In this document: positions 49,220-58,608 of the stretch, piece after piece
How the letters are laid out: the number at the start of each line of letters is the position of its first letter
Numbering within the stretch: the first letter of the stretch is position 1
Assembly (NCBI RefSeq): GCF_001509795.1
Contig: NZ_LLZN01000042.1
Span: 105,337-169,336 of the forward strand
DNA length: 64,000 nt
Reading direction: 5' to 3'
Source of the DNA: Streptomyces sp. NRRL WC-3605
GTDB taxonomy: Bacteria; Actinomycetota; Actinomycetes; Streptomycetales; Streptomycetaceae
Translations under genes and position numbers: made by a program
Notes under the pieces: model-generated
Told to the model about the DNA's origin: nothing
The model's database searches: none
Seen by the model: the letters and a program-made list of their open reading frames with translations, nothing else

Positions 49220-51838
49220 ATGAGCGAGCACCGTCGCAAACCGCCGCAGCCGCAGGGAGGCGGACGTGCCGCGGCCCGACGCGGCCAGTCCGGCTCGTCC
49301 ACCGGCCGCCGTGCGGCACCGCGAGGCGCCACCGGATCTCCTTCCGACCCGTACGGGTCGGGTGCCACCGGATCAGGAGGCGAGGACCGTCTGTACGGCG
49401 GCCGCGCCGAGGCGCGACGCGCGGCCCAGAGAGGCAATGGAAGCCGCCGCAGGGCGGCCGAACCGGCAAGGGGGGGCCGCCGCGCGGCTCAGGGGAGAGG
49501 ACGTTCGGAACCGCCCGCGGAGAAGCGGTTCATCGACTATCCGCGTGCCGGCAAGTACGGGGCCGCGCGCTGGATGCCGTCCTGGAAGCTCGTGACGGGC
49601 CTCTTCCTCACCTTCATGGGAGGTCTGGTCGCGGCCGCGGGCATCGGATACGCCATGGTGGGCATCCCGAAGGCCCAGGACACCGCCATGGCCCAGAACA
49701 ACGTCTTCTACTGGTCGAACGGCAAGCAGATGGCCGCGACCGGTGGACAGACGAACCGCCAGCTGGTGAGCAACGCGGAGATCCCGGCGGAGATCAAGGA
49801 CGCGGTGGTCTCCGCCGAGAACGCGTCCTTCTACGACGACAAGGGCATCGACCCGGCCGGTATCGGCCGCGCGCTGTTCAACATGGCCAAGGGTGGCGAG
49901 ACGCAGGGTGGTTCGACCATCACCCAGCAGTACGTGAAGAACACGTACCTGAGCCAGGAGCAGACGCTCTCCCGGAAGTTCAAAGAGCTGTTCATCTCCA
50001 TCAAGGTCAACCAGAAGATGTCGAAGGACGACATCCTCGCCGGCTACCTCAACACCGCCTACTACGGCCGCAACGCCTACGGCATCCAGGCGGCGGCCCA
50101 GGCGTACTTCGGCGTCGACGCCAAGAAGCTCACGCCGTCGCAGAGCATCTTCCTCGCCTCGGTCCTGAAGGGTCCGAACTTCTACAACCCCGACGGCGGT
50201 GTGGGCGCCAATGCCACGGAGAAGGCGAACACCAAGCGGGTCAAGGACCGCTGGTCGTGGATCCAGGGCCGCATGGTCGAAGTGGGGCGCATGACCCCGG
50301 CCGAGCGGGCCAAGGTCGGTGCCTTCCCGAAGCTCAAGAAGCAGAGCTCCAACCTCTCCGGTCAGACGGGCTACCTCATCGACCTGGCCAAGGAGTACGT
50401 GGCCAAGAAGGCGGGTCTGTCCCCCGAGGATCTGGAGAAGGGCGGCTACCGCATCTACACGACCTTCAACAAGGAGAAGGTCAACGAGCTGGCAGCCGCC
50501 GTCGACAAGACGGAGAAGAGCTTCCTCGACCCCAAGAAGCGCGAGAAGGACAAGCACGTCCAGTTCGGTGGCGCGTCGGTCGACCCGAAGACCGGAGCGA
50601 TCGTCGCCGTCTATGGTGGCGCGGGCTACAACAAGGGTCACTACTCCAACAACGCCAACACCCTGGGTGTACCGGTCGGATCGACCTGGAAGCCGATCGT
50701 GCTGGCGGCCGCGATGAAGTACGGGACATACGAGACCGACGGTGAGCCCCTGTCGCCGATGGCCCGGTACAACGGCAACGACCTCCTCGTCATCAAGGAC
50801 AGGAACGGCGACCCGATTCCGGACGGCGACAAGCCGTTCCGTCAGAAGAACGAGGGCACCAAGGCCTGGGGCATGGTCACGCTCCGCAAGGCCATGGAGC
50901 AGTCGATCAACAGCCCGTTCGCCCAGCTGGGCATCGACGTCGGCCTGGCCAACACGCAGGAACTCGCCCAGGACATGGGCATCCCGGCCAGCTCCTTCGA
51001 CAAGGCCAACATCACGAACGTGTCGTTCTCGCTCGGTACCTCGACCCCGAGCGCGATCCGGATGGCGGACGCGTACGGGAGCTTCGCCAACTCGGGCATC
51101 CACTACGAGCCGTACTCCGTGGTCAAGGTGATCAAGGACGGTGAGCCGCTCAAGGGCTTCGAGCGCCCTGAGAAGGAAACCGCCATGGACGCGAACATCG
51201 CGAACAACGTGACGGACGTCCTGGAGAACGTGGTCAAGAACGGCACCGGTAAGAAGGTCGCGGACATCGGGTTCCCGGTGGCCGGCAAGACGGGTACGAC
51301 CGACGAGAACAAGTCGGCGTGGTTCGTCGGCTACACCCGCGAGCTGTCGACGGCCGTGACGCTGTTCCGGACGGATCCGGACAAGGGCAGGCTTCTCTCC
51401 ATGAACGGCACCGGTGGCGTCTCCTCCATCCACGGTGGTGACATCCCGGCGCAGGTCTGGAGGGACTACATGGCCGAGGCCATGAAGAGCTACGGCACGC
51501 CGGAGCCCTTCCCCGAGGCCGAGCCCATCGGCGAGATCATCAACGACACGCCCTCGCCGTCCGTGACGCCCACGCCCACGGAGACGGAGGAGGCGACCCC
51601 GTCCGAGACGCCGACCCCGACCGAGACGCCGTCGCTGACGCCGCCTCCCACGGAGACCTGCAACCCGTTCGACTGGCGGTGCGAGGAAGACAGCGGTGGG
51701 CAGAACGGTGGCTCCGACGGGGGTGTGACCACCTCGCCGACAGCCACCGCGACCGAAACCGATGACGGTGGCGGAGGTAACAACAACGGCGGCGGCAACA
51801 ACGGCGCTGGAGGCATCTTCGGCCAGCCAGGGGGCTGA
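49220..51838 (+). CDS. Class A penicillin-binding protein (transglycosylase/transpeptidase)
   Basis: 872 residues from the ATG at 49220 (GAGGAG upstream). A basic N-terminal cytoplasmic tail (about 1-120) precedes a membrane helix (about 122-147). GT51 domain: SAENASFYDDKGID (Asn where the family usually has Asp after the catalytic Glu), GGSTITQQYVKN, and YLNTAYYGRNAYGIQAAA. Transpeptidase domain: GSTWKP (SxxK), SINSPF (SxN) and AGKTGTT (KTG). The C-terminal tail is Thr/Pro-rich, then Gly/Asn-rich. It builds peptidoglycan. Confidence 0.95.
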   Translation: MSEHRRKPPQPQGGGRAAARRGQSGSSTGRRAAPRGATGSPSDPYGSGATGSGGEDRLYGGRAEARRAAQRGNGSRRRAAEPARGGRRAAQGRGRSEPPAEKRFIDYPRAGKYGAARWMPSWKLVTGLFLTFMGGLVAAAGIGYAMVGIPKAQDTAMAQNNVFYWSNGKQMAATGGQTNRQLVSNAEIPAEIKDAVVSAENASFYDDKGIDPAGIGRALFNMAKGGETQGGSTITQQYVKNTYLSQEQTLSRKFKELFISIKVNQKMSKDDILAGYLNTAYYGRNAYGIQAAAQAYFGVDAKKLTPSQSIFLASVLKGPNFYNPDGGVGANATEKANTKRVKDRWSWIQGRMVEVGRMTPAERAKVGAFPKLKKQSSNLSGQTGYLIDLAKEYVAKKAGLSPEDLEKGGYRIYTTFNKEKVNELAAAVDKTEKSFLDPKKREKDKHVQFGGASVDPKTGAIVAVYGGAGYNKGHYSNNANTLGVPVGSTWKPIVLAAAMKYGTYETDGEPLSPMARYNGNDLLVIKDRNGDPIPDGDKPFRQKNEGTKAWGMVTLRKAMEQSINSPFAQLGIDVGLANTQELAQDMGIPASSFDKANITNVSFSLGTSTPSAIRMADAYGSFANSGIHYEPYSVVKVIKDGEPLKGFERPEKETAMDANIANNVTDVLENVVKNGTGKKVADIGFPVAGKTGTTDENKSAWFVGYTRELSTAVTLFRTDPDKGRLLSMNGTGGVSSIHGGDIPAQVWRDYMAEAMKSYGTPEPFPEAEPIGEIINDTPSPSVTPTPTETEEATPSETPTPTETPSLTPPPTETCNPFDWRCEEDSGGQNGGSDGGVTTSPTATATETDDGGGGNNNGGGNNGAGGIFGQPGG

Positions 51839-51868
51839 CCGAGGGCCGAAGGGCTCTACCGCGATGAG

Positions 51869-51916
51869 AAGGCCGGTGGCCGGCACCCGAGGGTTCGGGT
51901 GCCGGCCACCGGCCTT
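51869..51916 (+). terminator. Very strong terminator of the PBP gene
   Basis: Perfect 22-bp arms around a GGGT loop, 30 bp past the PBP stop. The right side ends CCTTCGG, with no long T run. Confidence 0.9.
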
Positions 51917-52017
51917 CGGTCCTCTGATGCCCCCGCAGGGGCCGTACGGACGGTGCTTGAACCGAGGTGGCTGCCCCGTGCTGCGGCTTCGAAGGTGAGC
52001 AGCTTCTGCTGATCCCT

Positions 52018-52031
52018 GTTTCACGTGAAAC
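52018..52031. other. parS: parS site (tandem pair, first)
   Basis: Exact GTTTCACGTGAAAC, 4 bp before the next parS. Confidence 0.95.
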
Positions 52032-52035
52032 GTCG

Positions 52036-52049
52036 GTTTCACGTGAAAC
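52036..52049. other. parS: parS site (tandem pair, second)
   Basis: Exact GTTTCACGTGAAAC; start-to-start distance from the previous site is 18 bp. Confidence 0.95.
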
Positions 52050-52112
52050 AGTCACCGGCCGCGGTACGGCTTCCCGACGCTGTTCTCCGACGCGTGCGGC
52101 AGGATGTGCCCC

Positions 52113-53615
52113 ATGCCCAGTGCAGAGACGACGCCCATGAGCGCGCATGAGCCGGATCAGGTGCGGCCGACCCGGGAGGACAAGGTCGCCGCGCATGGCA
52201 GTGAGCTGATCGGCGGCCCGATCGGGAGGCGCGCCCTGCTCGGGACGTCCTGGTGGACACCGGTACGGATCATCGCGCTGGTCGCCATCGGCATGTTCGC
52301 TCTCGGCCTGGTCCAGAAGGCGCCCTGCTACAACGGGGCCTGGTTCTTCGGTGCCAGCTCCCAGTACACGCACGCCTGCTACTCGGACATCCCGCACCTG
52401 TACCAGGGGCGGGGTTTCGCCGACGGTCTGGTGCCGTACTTCGACAAGCTGCCCGGCGACATGCAGTACCTGGAGTACCCGGTGCTGACCGGCGTCTTCA
52501 TGGAGGTCGCGTCCTGGCTCACCTCGGACAGCGGCAGCATCCAGGACCAGGAGCAGTGGTACTGGATGGTCAACGCCGGGATGCTGATGGTCTGCGCCGC
52601 GGTCATCGCCGTCTGTGTGACCCGGACCCACCGGCGGCGTCCCTGGGACGGCCTGCTCGTCGCCCTTGCTCCCGCGTTCGCGCTGACCGCGACCATCAAC
52701 TGGGATCTGCTGGCCGTCGCCCTGACGGCCGCGGCGATGCTGATGTGGTCGCGTGGCCGCTCGCTCGCCTTCGGGATCCTGCTGGGCCTGGCCACGGCCG
52801 CCAAGCTGTACCCCGTCTTCCTGCTCGGAGCGCTGTTCGTGCTGTGCTGGCGCGCGGCCCGCTGGCGGGACTTCGGGCGGGCGCTGGGCGGCACCGCGCT
52901 CGCCTGGCTGGTGGTCAATCTCCCGGTGATGCTGCTCGCGTGGGACGGGTGGTCGCAGTTCTACCGGTTCAGTCATGACAGGGCCGTCGACTTCGGTTCC
53001 TTCTGGCTGATCCTGGCGCAGAACTCCACGGACCCGCTGAGCACCGACACCGTCAACACCTTCGCCACGCTGCTGATGCTGCTGTGCTGCGCCGGCGTCG
53101 CGGTGCTCACGCTCACCGCGCCGCGCCGGCCGCGCTTCGCCCAGCTGGCCTTCCTGATCGTGGCGGCGTTCATCCTCACCAACAAGGTCTACTCGCCGCA
53201 GTACGTCCTGTGGCTGGTGCCCCTGGCCGCGCTGGCCCGGCCCAGGTGGCGGGACATCCTCATCTGGCAGGCGTGCGAGGTGGCGTACTTCCTCGGCATC
53301 TGGATGTACCTCGCCTACACGACCAGCGGAGACGCCCACAAGGGCCTGCCGACCGACGGCTACCACTGGGCCATCGGCCTGCATCTGCTGGGCACGCTGT
53401 ACCTGGTCGCCGTCGTCGTGCGGGACATCCTCATGCCGGAGCGAGACCCGGTGCGCCAGGGCGGCGAGGACGACCCCTCGGGCGGTGTCCTCGACCGGGC
53501 GGAGGACGTGCACGTGTACGGAGCGGCGGCTCACCCGCCGCGCCACGCAGCCCATGACGAGGAAGGCCCGCAGGTGGCTTGGCGCGACCGGGAGGCCGTC
53601 GACGGTTCGCTCTGA
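52113..53615 (+). CDS. GT87 family membrane glycosyltransferase
   Basis: 500 residues from the ATG at 52113 (AGGA 7 nt upstream). It has about ten to eleven membrane segments. GT-C type features include an early extracytoplasmic Asp-containing loop (HACYSDIPHLYQGRGF), the YLEYPVLTG segment and AAKLYPVFLLGAL. GT87 enzymes use polyprenyl-phosphate mannose in mycobacteria; the acceptor here is unknown. The two parS sites lie just upstream. Confidence 0.88.
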   Translation: MPSAETTPMSAHEPDQVRPTREDKVAAHGSELIGGPIGRRALLGTSWWTPVRIIALVAIGMFALGLVQKAPCYNGAWFFGASSQYTHACYSDIPHLYQGRGFADGLVPYFDKLPGDMQYLEYPVLTGVFMEVASWLTSDSGSIQDQEQWYWMVNAGMLMVCAAVIAVCVTRTHRRRPWDGLLVALAPAFALTATINWDLLAVALTAAAMLMWSRGRSLAFGILLGLATAAKLYPVFLLGALFVLCWRAARWRDFGRALGGTALAWLVVNLPVMLLAWDGWSQFYRFSHDRAVDFGSFWLILAQNSTDPLSTDTVNTFATLLMLLCCAGVAVLTLTAPRRPRFAQLAFLIVAAFILTNKVYSPQYVLWLVPLAALARPRWRDILIWQACEVAYFLGIWMYLAYTTSGDAHKGLPTDGYHWAIGLHLLGTLYLVAVVVRDILMPERDPVRQGGEDDPSGGVLDRAEDVHVYGAAAHPPRHAAHDEEGPQVAWRDREAVDGSL

Positions 53616-53644
53616 GCGAACAGCGGGCGGAGGGCCCTACGCAG

Positions 53645-53678
53645 AAGGCCGTACACGGTGGAATCCGTGTACGGCCTT
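53645..53678. terminator. Bidirectional terminator, GT87 / alanine racemase genes
   Basis: Perfect 14-bp arms with a 6-nt loop and TTTC tail, between convergent genes. Confidence 0.85.
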
Positions 53679-53705
53679 TCGTCGCTTCCTCGGGGAACGG
53701 CCGGG

Positions 53706-54737
53706 TCAGCGGTCCACGATGCGGTCGAACTGCGTGGTGGTGTGCCGCAGATGGGCGACCAGCTCGTCACCGACCTTCGGCTCCGGCGCGTCCGACGGCA
53801 CGAAGAGGATCGACACCTGCATGTGCGGGGGCTCCGCGAACCAGCGCTGCTTGCCGCCCCATACGAAGGGCGAGAGGTTCCGGTTCACCGTGGCGAGGCC
53901 GGCGCGTGCGACACCCTTGGCGCGCGGCATGACGCCGTGCAGCGCCTTCGGCGCCTCCAGGCCCACACCGTGCGACGTGCCGCCCGCCACGACCACCAGG
54001 AAGCCGTCGGAGGCCGTCTTCTGCTGGCGGTAGCCGAAACGGTCACCCTTGGAGACACGCGTGACGTCCAGGACCGCGCCGCGGTACTCGGTGGCGTCGT
54101 GATCCCCCAGCCACAGCCGCGTCCCGATCCGGGCGCGGAAGCGGGTCTGCGGGAACTGCTGCTGCAGGCGCGCCAGTTCGTCGGCCTTGAGGTGGCTCAC
54201 GAACATCGTGTGCAGCGGCAGCCGGGCCGCCCGAAGCCGGTCCATCCAGCCGATGACCTCCTCGACGGCGTCCGAGCCGTCCGTGCGGTCGAGCGGCAGG
54301 TGGATGGCGAAGCCCTCCAGCCGGACGTTCTCTATGGCGGCGTGCAGCTGGGACAGCTCGTGCTCGCTCACTCCGTGCCGCTTCATCGAGGACATCACCT
54401 CGATGACGACGCGGGCACCCACGAGGCCGTACACGCCGTCCACCGACGACACCGAGCGGATGACCCGGTCCGGCAGCGGCACCGGCTCCTCACCGCGGCG
54501 GTACGGGGTCAGGACCAGCAGGTCGCCGCCGAACCAGTCCTTGATGCGCGCGGCCTCGTACGTCGTGCCGACCGCGAGGATGTCGGAGCCCAGCCGGGTG
54601 GCCTCCTCCGCCAGCCGCTCGTGCCCGAACCCGTAGCCGTTGCCCTTGCAGACCGGTACGAGGCCCGGGAACTGCTCCTGCACGTGCTTGTGGTGCGCCC
54701 GCCAGCGCGCGGTGTCGACGTAGAGCGTGAGCGCCAT
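53706..54737 (-). CDS. Alanine racemase-like PLP enzyme
   Basis: 343 residues, ATG at 54737. It has the PLP-lysine motif of the fold III racemases (PVCKGNGYGFG, Lys31), and HTMFVSHLKA and ARIGTRLWLGD similar to alanine racemase barrels. It is shorter and more divergent than canonical Alr. It is next to femX (98 bp away, same strand), suggesting a peptidoglycan role. Activity is not certain. Confidence 0.82.
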   Translation of the reverse strand: MALTLYVDTARWRAHHKHVQEQFPGLVPVCKGNGYGFGHERLAEEATRLGSDILAVGTTYEAARIKDWFGGDLLVLTPYRRGEEPVPLPDRVIRSVSSVDGVYGLVGARVVIEVMSSMKRHGVSEHELSQLHAAIENVRLEGFAIHLPLDRTDGSDAVEEVIGWMDRLRAARLPLHTMFVSHLKADELARLQQQFPQTRFRARIGTRLWLGDHDATEYRGAVLDVTRVSKGDRFGYRQQKTASDGFLVVVAGGTSHGVGLEAPKALHGVMPRAKGVARAGLATVNRNLSPFVWGGKQRWFAEPPHMQVSILFVPSDAPEPKVGDELVAHLRHTTTQFDRIVDR

Positions 54738-54835
54738 GGCCGGACCTGGAACCTTTCTCGTGGCTGCGGTGTATCAGAGGTGTGGAAGCTATCGACGGTG
54801 CAGCTATTGACGGTATCGAAGCTGGGCGCGCGGGG

Positions 54836-55954
54836 TCAGCGACGCGACATGTAGATGTCGAGCGCCTTGTGCAGCAGCTTGTTCAGCGGGAAATCCCACT
54901 CGCCGAGGTACTCGGCGGCCTGACCGCCGGTGCCGACCTTGAACTGGATCAGGCCGAAGAGGTGATCGGTCTCGTCCAGCGAGTCGGAGATGCCGCGCAG
55001 GTCGTAGACGGTGGCGCCGAGCGCGTAGGCGTCGCGCAGCATCCGCCACTGCATCGCGTTCGAGGGCCGGACCTCGCGGCCGATGTTGTCGGAGGCGCCG
55101 TAGGAGTACCAGACGTGGCCGCCGACGATGAGCATCGTCGCCGCGGACAGGTTCACCCCGTTGTGCCGCGCGAAGTACAGCCGCATGCGGTTGGGGTCCT
55201 CGGAGTTGAGGGCCGTCCACATGCGCTGGAAGTAGGACAGGGGGCGCGGGCGGAAGTGGTCGCGCACGGCCGTGATCTCGTACAGGCGCTGCCACTCCTC
55301 CAGGTCCTGGTAACCGCCCTGGACGACCTCGACGCCGGCCTTCTCGGCCTTCTTGATGTTGCGCCGCCAGAGCTGGTTGAAGTTCTTGTGGACCTCTTCC
55401 AGCGAGCGGTTGGCCAGCGGCACCTGGAAGACATAGCGGGGCTGTACGTCGCCGAAGCCGGCCCCGCCGTCCTCGCCCTGCTGCCAGCCCATACGGCGCA
55501 GCTTGTCGGCGACCTCGAAGGCGCGCGGCTCGATGAAGTCGGCCTCGATGTCGCGCAGGCGCTTCACGTCCGGGTTCTGGATGCCCTGCTTGATGGAGCC
55601 CGCCTCCCAGCGCCGGATGATCACCGGCGGGCCCATCTTCACGGAGAAGGCGCCCTGCTGCTTCAGGTGCGCGAGCATCGGCTCCAGCCACTCGGTCAGG
55701 TTCGGCGAGAACCAGTTGATGACCGGACCCTCGGGCAGATAGGCGAGGTAGCGCTTGATCTTGGGCAGCTGGCGGTAGAGGACGAGACCCGCGCCGACCA
55801 GCTCGCCGCTCCGGTCGAACCAGCCGAGGCTCTCCGAGCGCCACTCCGCCTTGACGTCAGCCCAGGCCGGGACCTGCATGTGGCTCGCCGACGGCAGGCT
55901 CTGGATGTACGCCAGATGCTGCTCGCGACTGATCGTCCTCAGGGTCAGGCTCAT
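54836..55954 (-). CDS. femX: FemX: lipid II aminoacyltransferase (FemABX family)
   Basis: 372 residues, ATG at 55954. The FemAB fold with two GNAT-like domains is recognised from RPSNAMQWRMLRDAYALGATVYDLRG, LFGLIQFKVGTGGQA and YLGEWDFPLNKLLHK. Streptomyces FemX adds the first Gly to the lipid II stem peptide, using Gly-tRNA. No coiled-coil arm is obvious. Confidence 0.92.
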   Translation of the reverse strand: MSLTLRTISREQHLAYIQSLPSASHMQVPAWADVKAEWRSESLGWFDRSGELVGAGLVLYRQLPKIKRYLAYLPEGPVINWFSPNLTEWLEPMLAHLKQQGAFSVKMGPPVIIRRWEAGSIKQGIQNPDVKRLRDIEADFIEPRAFEVADKLRRMGWQQGEDGGAGFGDVQPRYVFQVPLANRSLEEVHKNFNQLWRRNIKKAEKAGVEVVQGGYQDLEEWQRLYEITAVRDHFRPRPLSYFQRMWTALNSEDPNRMRLYFARHNGVNLSAATMLIVGGHVWYSYGASDNIGREVRPSNAMQWRMLRDAYALGATVYDLRGISDSLDETDHLFGLIQFKVGTGGQAAEYLGEWDFPLNKLLHKALDIYMSRR

Positions 55955-56174
55955 TCGGGGCGCTCCTCGGGCTGGTGTGTCCCCATGGGAACAGGGGCTC
56001 CGGCTCTAGCGCCGAAGCCTACTGCGCCCGGGGAGCGCCTCGACCGGGCGTACGAAAGCTCCGCACCGGCGCTGGGCGCCTCCGGGGCGGTCGTGGGTGT
56101 TCTATGCGGTGTTGTGCCGATGTCCGGTGGCCGGCGTCCCGGCCACCGGTTCGACGAGGGCGGTCGCAGGCGTG

Positions 56175-56483
56175 TCAGACGCCGCCGAAGAGCCCGCCGT
56201 GTGCCATGCCGAGGAAGAAGCCGACTCCCGACAGCCCGAGGCCCACGATCAGGCCGAAGCGCTCGCGGGTCGTCACCGAGATCCATTGGCCGTAGGCACC
56301 GGCGGCGATGCCGATCAGGCCGGTCCAGGAGCTGAGCAGGTGCAGGTTGTGGAACTGGGCCGTGACGAAGGACGTGATGCCGAGCACCAGGGTCACCACG
56401 AGCAGGGCGTCCTGGAGGGGATGGGCCTTTCCGTCCGTGGCGAAGAGGCCTCCGGCGGTGTTGGGTCGCAATGCCTGTGCCAT
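56175..56483 (-). CDS. Small integral membrane protein (102 aa)
   Basis: ATG at 56483 with GGAGGTG upstream. Four hydrophobic stretches (about 26-44, 48-66, 72-88 and 90-102) in a Gly-rich protein with little else. It is divergent from rpsF. Function unknown; conserved next to rpsF in Streptomyces. Confidence 0.8.
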   Translation of the reverse strand: MAQALRPNTAGGLFATDGKAHPLQDALLVVTLVLGITSFVTAQFHNLHLLSSWTGLIGIAAGAYGQWISVTTRERFGLIVGLGLSGVGFFLGMAHGGLFGGV

Positions 56484-56743
56484 AGGGCACCTCCTGCGAA
56501 AAGCGGCGCATCGTAGCGCCATACACACCCGATGTGTACAGATTGTGGGCGACGGCGGCCGGATTTCAACCGGAAGCAGGTGTGCAGGTAGTGTGTACCG
56601 TCTGCACCGGTGTCTGCCCGGCCTCGGGAGAACCGCAAGGTCACCCCCGATTGTCAGTGGCGGCCGATACCGTTGCGTACGCATCACGACCCTCCTGCCA
56701 CGGAACGACCGTGGCCGCTGAGTCCAAAGGAGGTGGGTTCCAC

Positions 56744-57034
56744 ATGCGTCACTACGAGGTGATGGTCATCCTCGACCCCGATCTGGAGGAGCGCGCTGTC
56801 GCCCCCCTGATCGAGAACTTCCTCTCCGTCGTCCGTGAGGGCAACGGCAAGGTCGAGAAGGTCGACACCTGGGGCCGTCGTCGTCTCTCGTACGAGATCA
56901 AGAAGAAGCCCGAGGGCATCTACTCGGTCATCGACCTGCAGGCCGAGCCTGCGGTCGTCAAGGAGCTCGACCGCCAGATGAACCTGAACGAGTCGGTCCT
57001 CCGGACCAAGGTCCTCCGCCCCGAGACCCACTGA
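56744..57034 (+). CDS. rpsF: 30S ribosomal protein S6
   Basis: 96 residues, ATG at 56744 with [29 protein letters not shown] and [21 protein letters not shown] are S6 features. First gene of rpsF-ssb-rpsR-rplI. Confidence 0.97.
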   Translation: MRHYEVMVILDPDLEERAVAPLIENFLSVVREGNGKVEKVDTWGRRRLSYEIKKKPEGIYSVIDLQAEPAVVKELDRQMNLNESVLRTKVLRPETH

Positions 57035-57102
57035 GCTCCGCTCAGCTGATTTCGGGATTCGAGTAGCAAGCAGCCAGAGCAAACCCGCCGAGAGGTTCCC
57101 CC

Positions 57103-57696
57103 ATGGCAGGCGAGACCGTCATCACGGTGGTCGGCAATCTTGTCGACGACCCCGAGCTGCGCTTCACCCCGTCCGGTGCGGCGGTCGCGAAGTTCCGTGT
57201 CGCGTCCACCCCCCGCACCTTCGACCGTCAGACGAACGAGTGGAAGGACGGCGAGAGCCTCTTCCTCACCTGCTCGGTCTGGCGTCAGGCGGCGGAGAAC
57301 GTCGCCGAGTCGCTCCAGCGAGGCATGCGCGTCATCGTGCAGGGCCGGCTGAAGCAGCGGTCCTATGAGGACCGTGAGGGTGTCAAGCGCACGGTCTACG
57401 AACTGGACGTCGAGGAAGTCGGCGCCAGCCTGCGCAACGCCACGGCCAAGGTCACCAAGACCTCCGGTGGCGCTCGCGGTGGCCAGGGCGGTTACGGCGG
57501 CGGCGGTGGCGGCGGTCAGGCCGGCGGCGGTTGGGGCGGTGGCTCCGGCGGCGGCCAGCAGGGCGGCGGCGCTCCCGCCGACGACCCGTGGGCGACCGGC
57601 GCTCCCGCCGGTGGCAACCAGGGCGGCGGCGGCTGGGGTGGAAACTCCGGCGGCAGCGGCGGTGGCGGCGGCTACTCGGACGAGCCCCCCTTCTAG
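57103..57696 (+). CDS. ssb: Single-stranded DNA-binding protein SSB
   Basis: 197 residues. The OB fold (about 1-110) starts [25 protein letters not shown], with [31 protein letters not shown] Gly-rich linker (about 125-190) leads to the acidic tip DEPPF that binds replication partners. It sits between rpsF and rpsR. Confidence 0.97.
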   Translation: MAGETVITVVGNLVDDPELRFTPSGAAVAKFRVASTPRTFDRQTNEWKDGESLFLTCSVWRQAAENVAESLQRGMRVIVQGRLKQRSYEDREGVKRTVYELDVEEVGASLRNATAKVTKTSGGARGGQGGYGGGGGGGQAGGGWGGGSGGGQQGGGAPADDPWATGAPAGGNQGGGGWGGNSGGSGGGGGYSDEPPF

Positions 57697-57755
57697 ACCT
57701 TCGGGTCCAGGGGTGGGCCGTACCCCACACTTCTTGATCACACAGGAGATACACC

Positions 57756-57992
57756 ATGGCGAAGCCGCCTGTGCGCAAGCCGAAGAAGAAGGTCTGCGCT
57801 TTCTGCAAGGACAAGGTCACGTACGTGGACTACAAGGACACGAACATGCTGCGGAAGTTCATTTCCGACCGCGGCAAGATCCGTGCCCGCCGCGTGACCG
57901 GCAACTGCACGCAGCACCAGCGTGACGTCGCCACGGCCGTGAAGAACAGCCGTGAGATGGCGCTGCTGCCCTACACGTCCACCGCGCGATAA
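57756..57992 (+). CDS. rpsR: 30S ribosomal protein S18
   Basis: 78 residues, [20 protein letters not shown]. Cys pair CxxC plus C-x3-H (GNCTQHQ) make it the zinc-binding type, the one that is replaced by a zinc-free paralog under zinc starvation in Streptomyces. Confidence 0.97.
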   Translation: MAKPPVRKPKKKVCAFCKDKVTYVDYKDTNMLRKFISDRGKIRARRVTGNCTQHQRDVATAVKNSREMALLPYTSTAR

Positions 57993-58010
57993 GGGAAGGG
58001 TGACCGAAAC

Positions 58011-58457
58011 ATGAAGATCATCCTCACCCACGAGGTCTCCGGCCTCGGTGCCGCGGGCGACGTCGTCGACGTCAAGGACGGTTACGCTCGCAACTACCTG
58101 ATCCCGCGGAAGTTCGCTATCCGCTGGACCAAGGGTGGCGAGAAGGACGTCGAGCAGATCCGTCGTGCTCGCAAGATCCACGAGATCCAGACCATCGAGC
58201 AGGCCAACGCTGTGAAGGCCCAGCTCGAGGGTGTCAAGGTCCGCCTGGCCGTCCGCTCCGGCGACGCCGGTCGGCTCTTCGGCTCCGTCACCCCGGCCGA
58301 CGTCGCTTCGGCGATCAAGGCTGCCGGTGGCCCCGAGGTCGACAAGCGCCGCATCGAGCTCGGCACGCCGATCAAGACCCTGGGCGCCCACGAGACGTCC
58401 GTGCGTCTGCACCCCGAGGTGGCCGCCAAGGTCAGCGTCGAGGTCGTCGCGGCCTGA
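58011..58457 (+). CDS. rplI: 50S ribosomal protein L9
   Basis: 148 residues, AAGGGAAGGG upstream. N-terminal [21 protein letters not shown], the L9 signature [10 protein letters not shown] and a long linker helix. Confidence 0.97.
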   Translation: MKIILTHEVSGLGAAGDVVDVKDGYARNYLIPRKFAIRWTKGGEKDVEQIRRARKIHEIQTIEQANAVKAQLEGVKVRLAVRSGDAGRLFGSVTPADVASAIKAAGGPEVDKRRIELGTPIKTLGAHETSVRLHPEVAAKVSVEVVAA

Positions 58458-58488
58458 TCGCCGCACTCGGCTTGATGAGCTGAGGGAG

Positions 58489-58516
58489 GGGGCCGCACCC
58501 AGCAGGGTGCGGCCCC
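58489..58516 (+). terminator. Terminator of the rpsF-rplI operon
   Basis: Perfect 12-bp arms (GGGGCCGCACCC / GGGTGCGGCCCC) with AGCA loop, followed by TTCTTCG. Confidence 0.9.
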
Positions 58517-58592
58517 TTCTTCGTGCGTCGGCCTTCGTCATGCCTTGCCCCTCGCGGCTCAGCTGGGACGCCGGGGGTTCGAGAAACACGTC

Positions 58593-58606
58593 GTTTCACG
58601 TGAAAC
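58593..58606. other. parS: parS site between rplI and the MATE gene
   Basis: Exact GTTTCACGTGAAAC, 2 bp from the MATE stop codon, between convergent genes. Confidence 0.95.
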
Positions 58607-58608
58607 CG

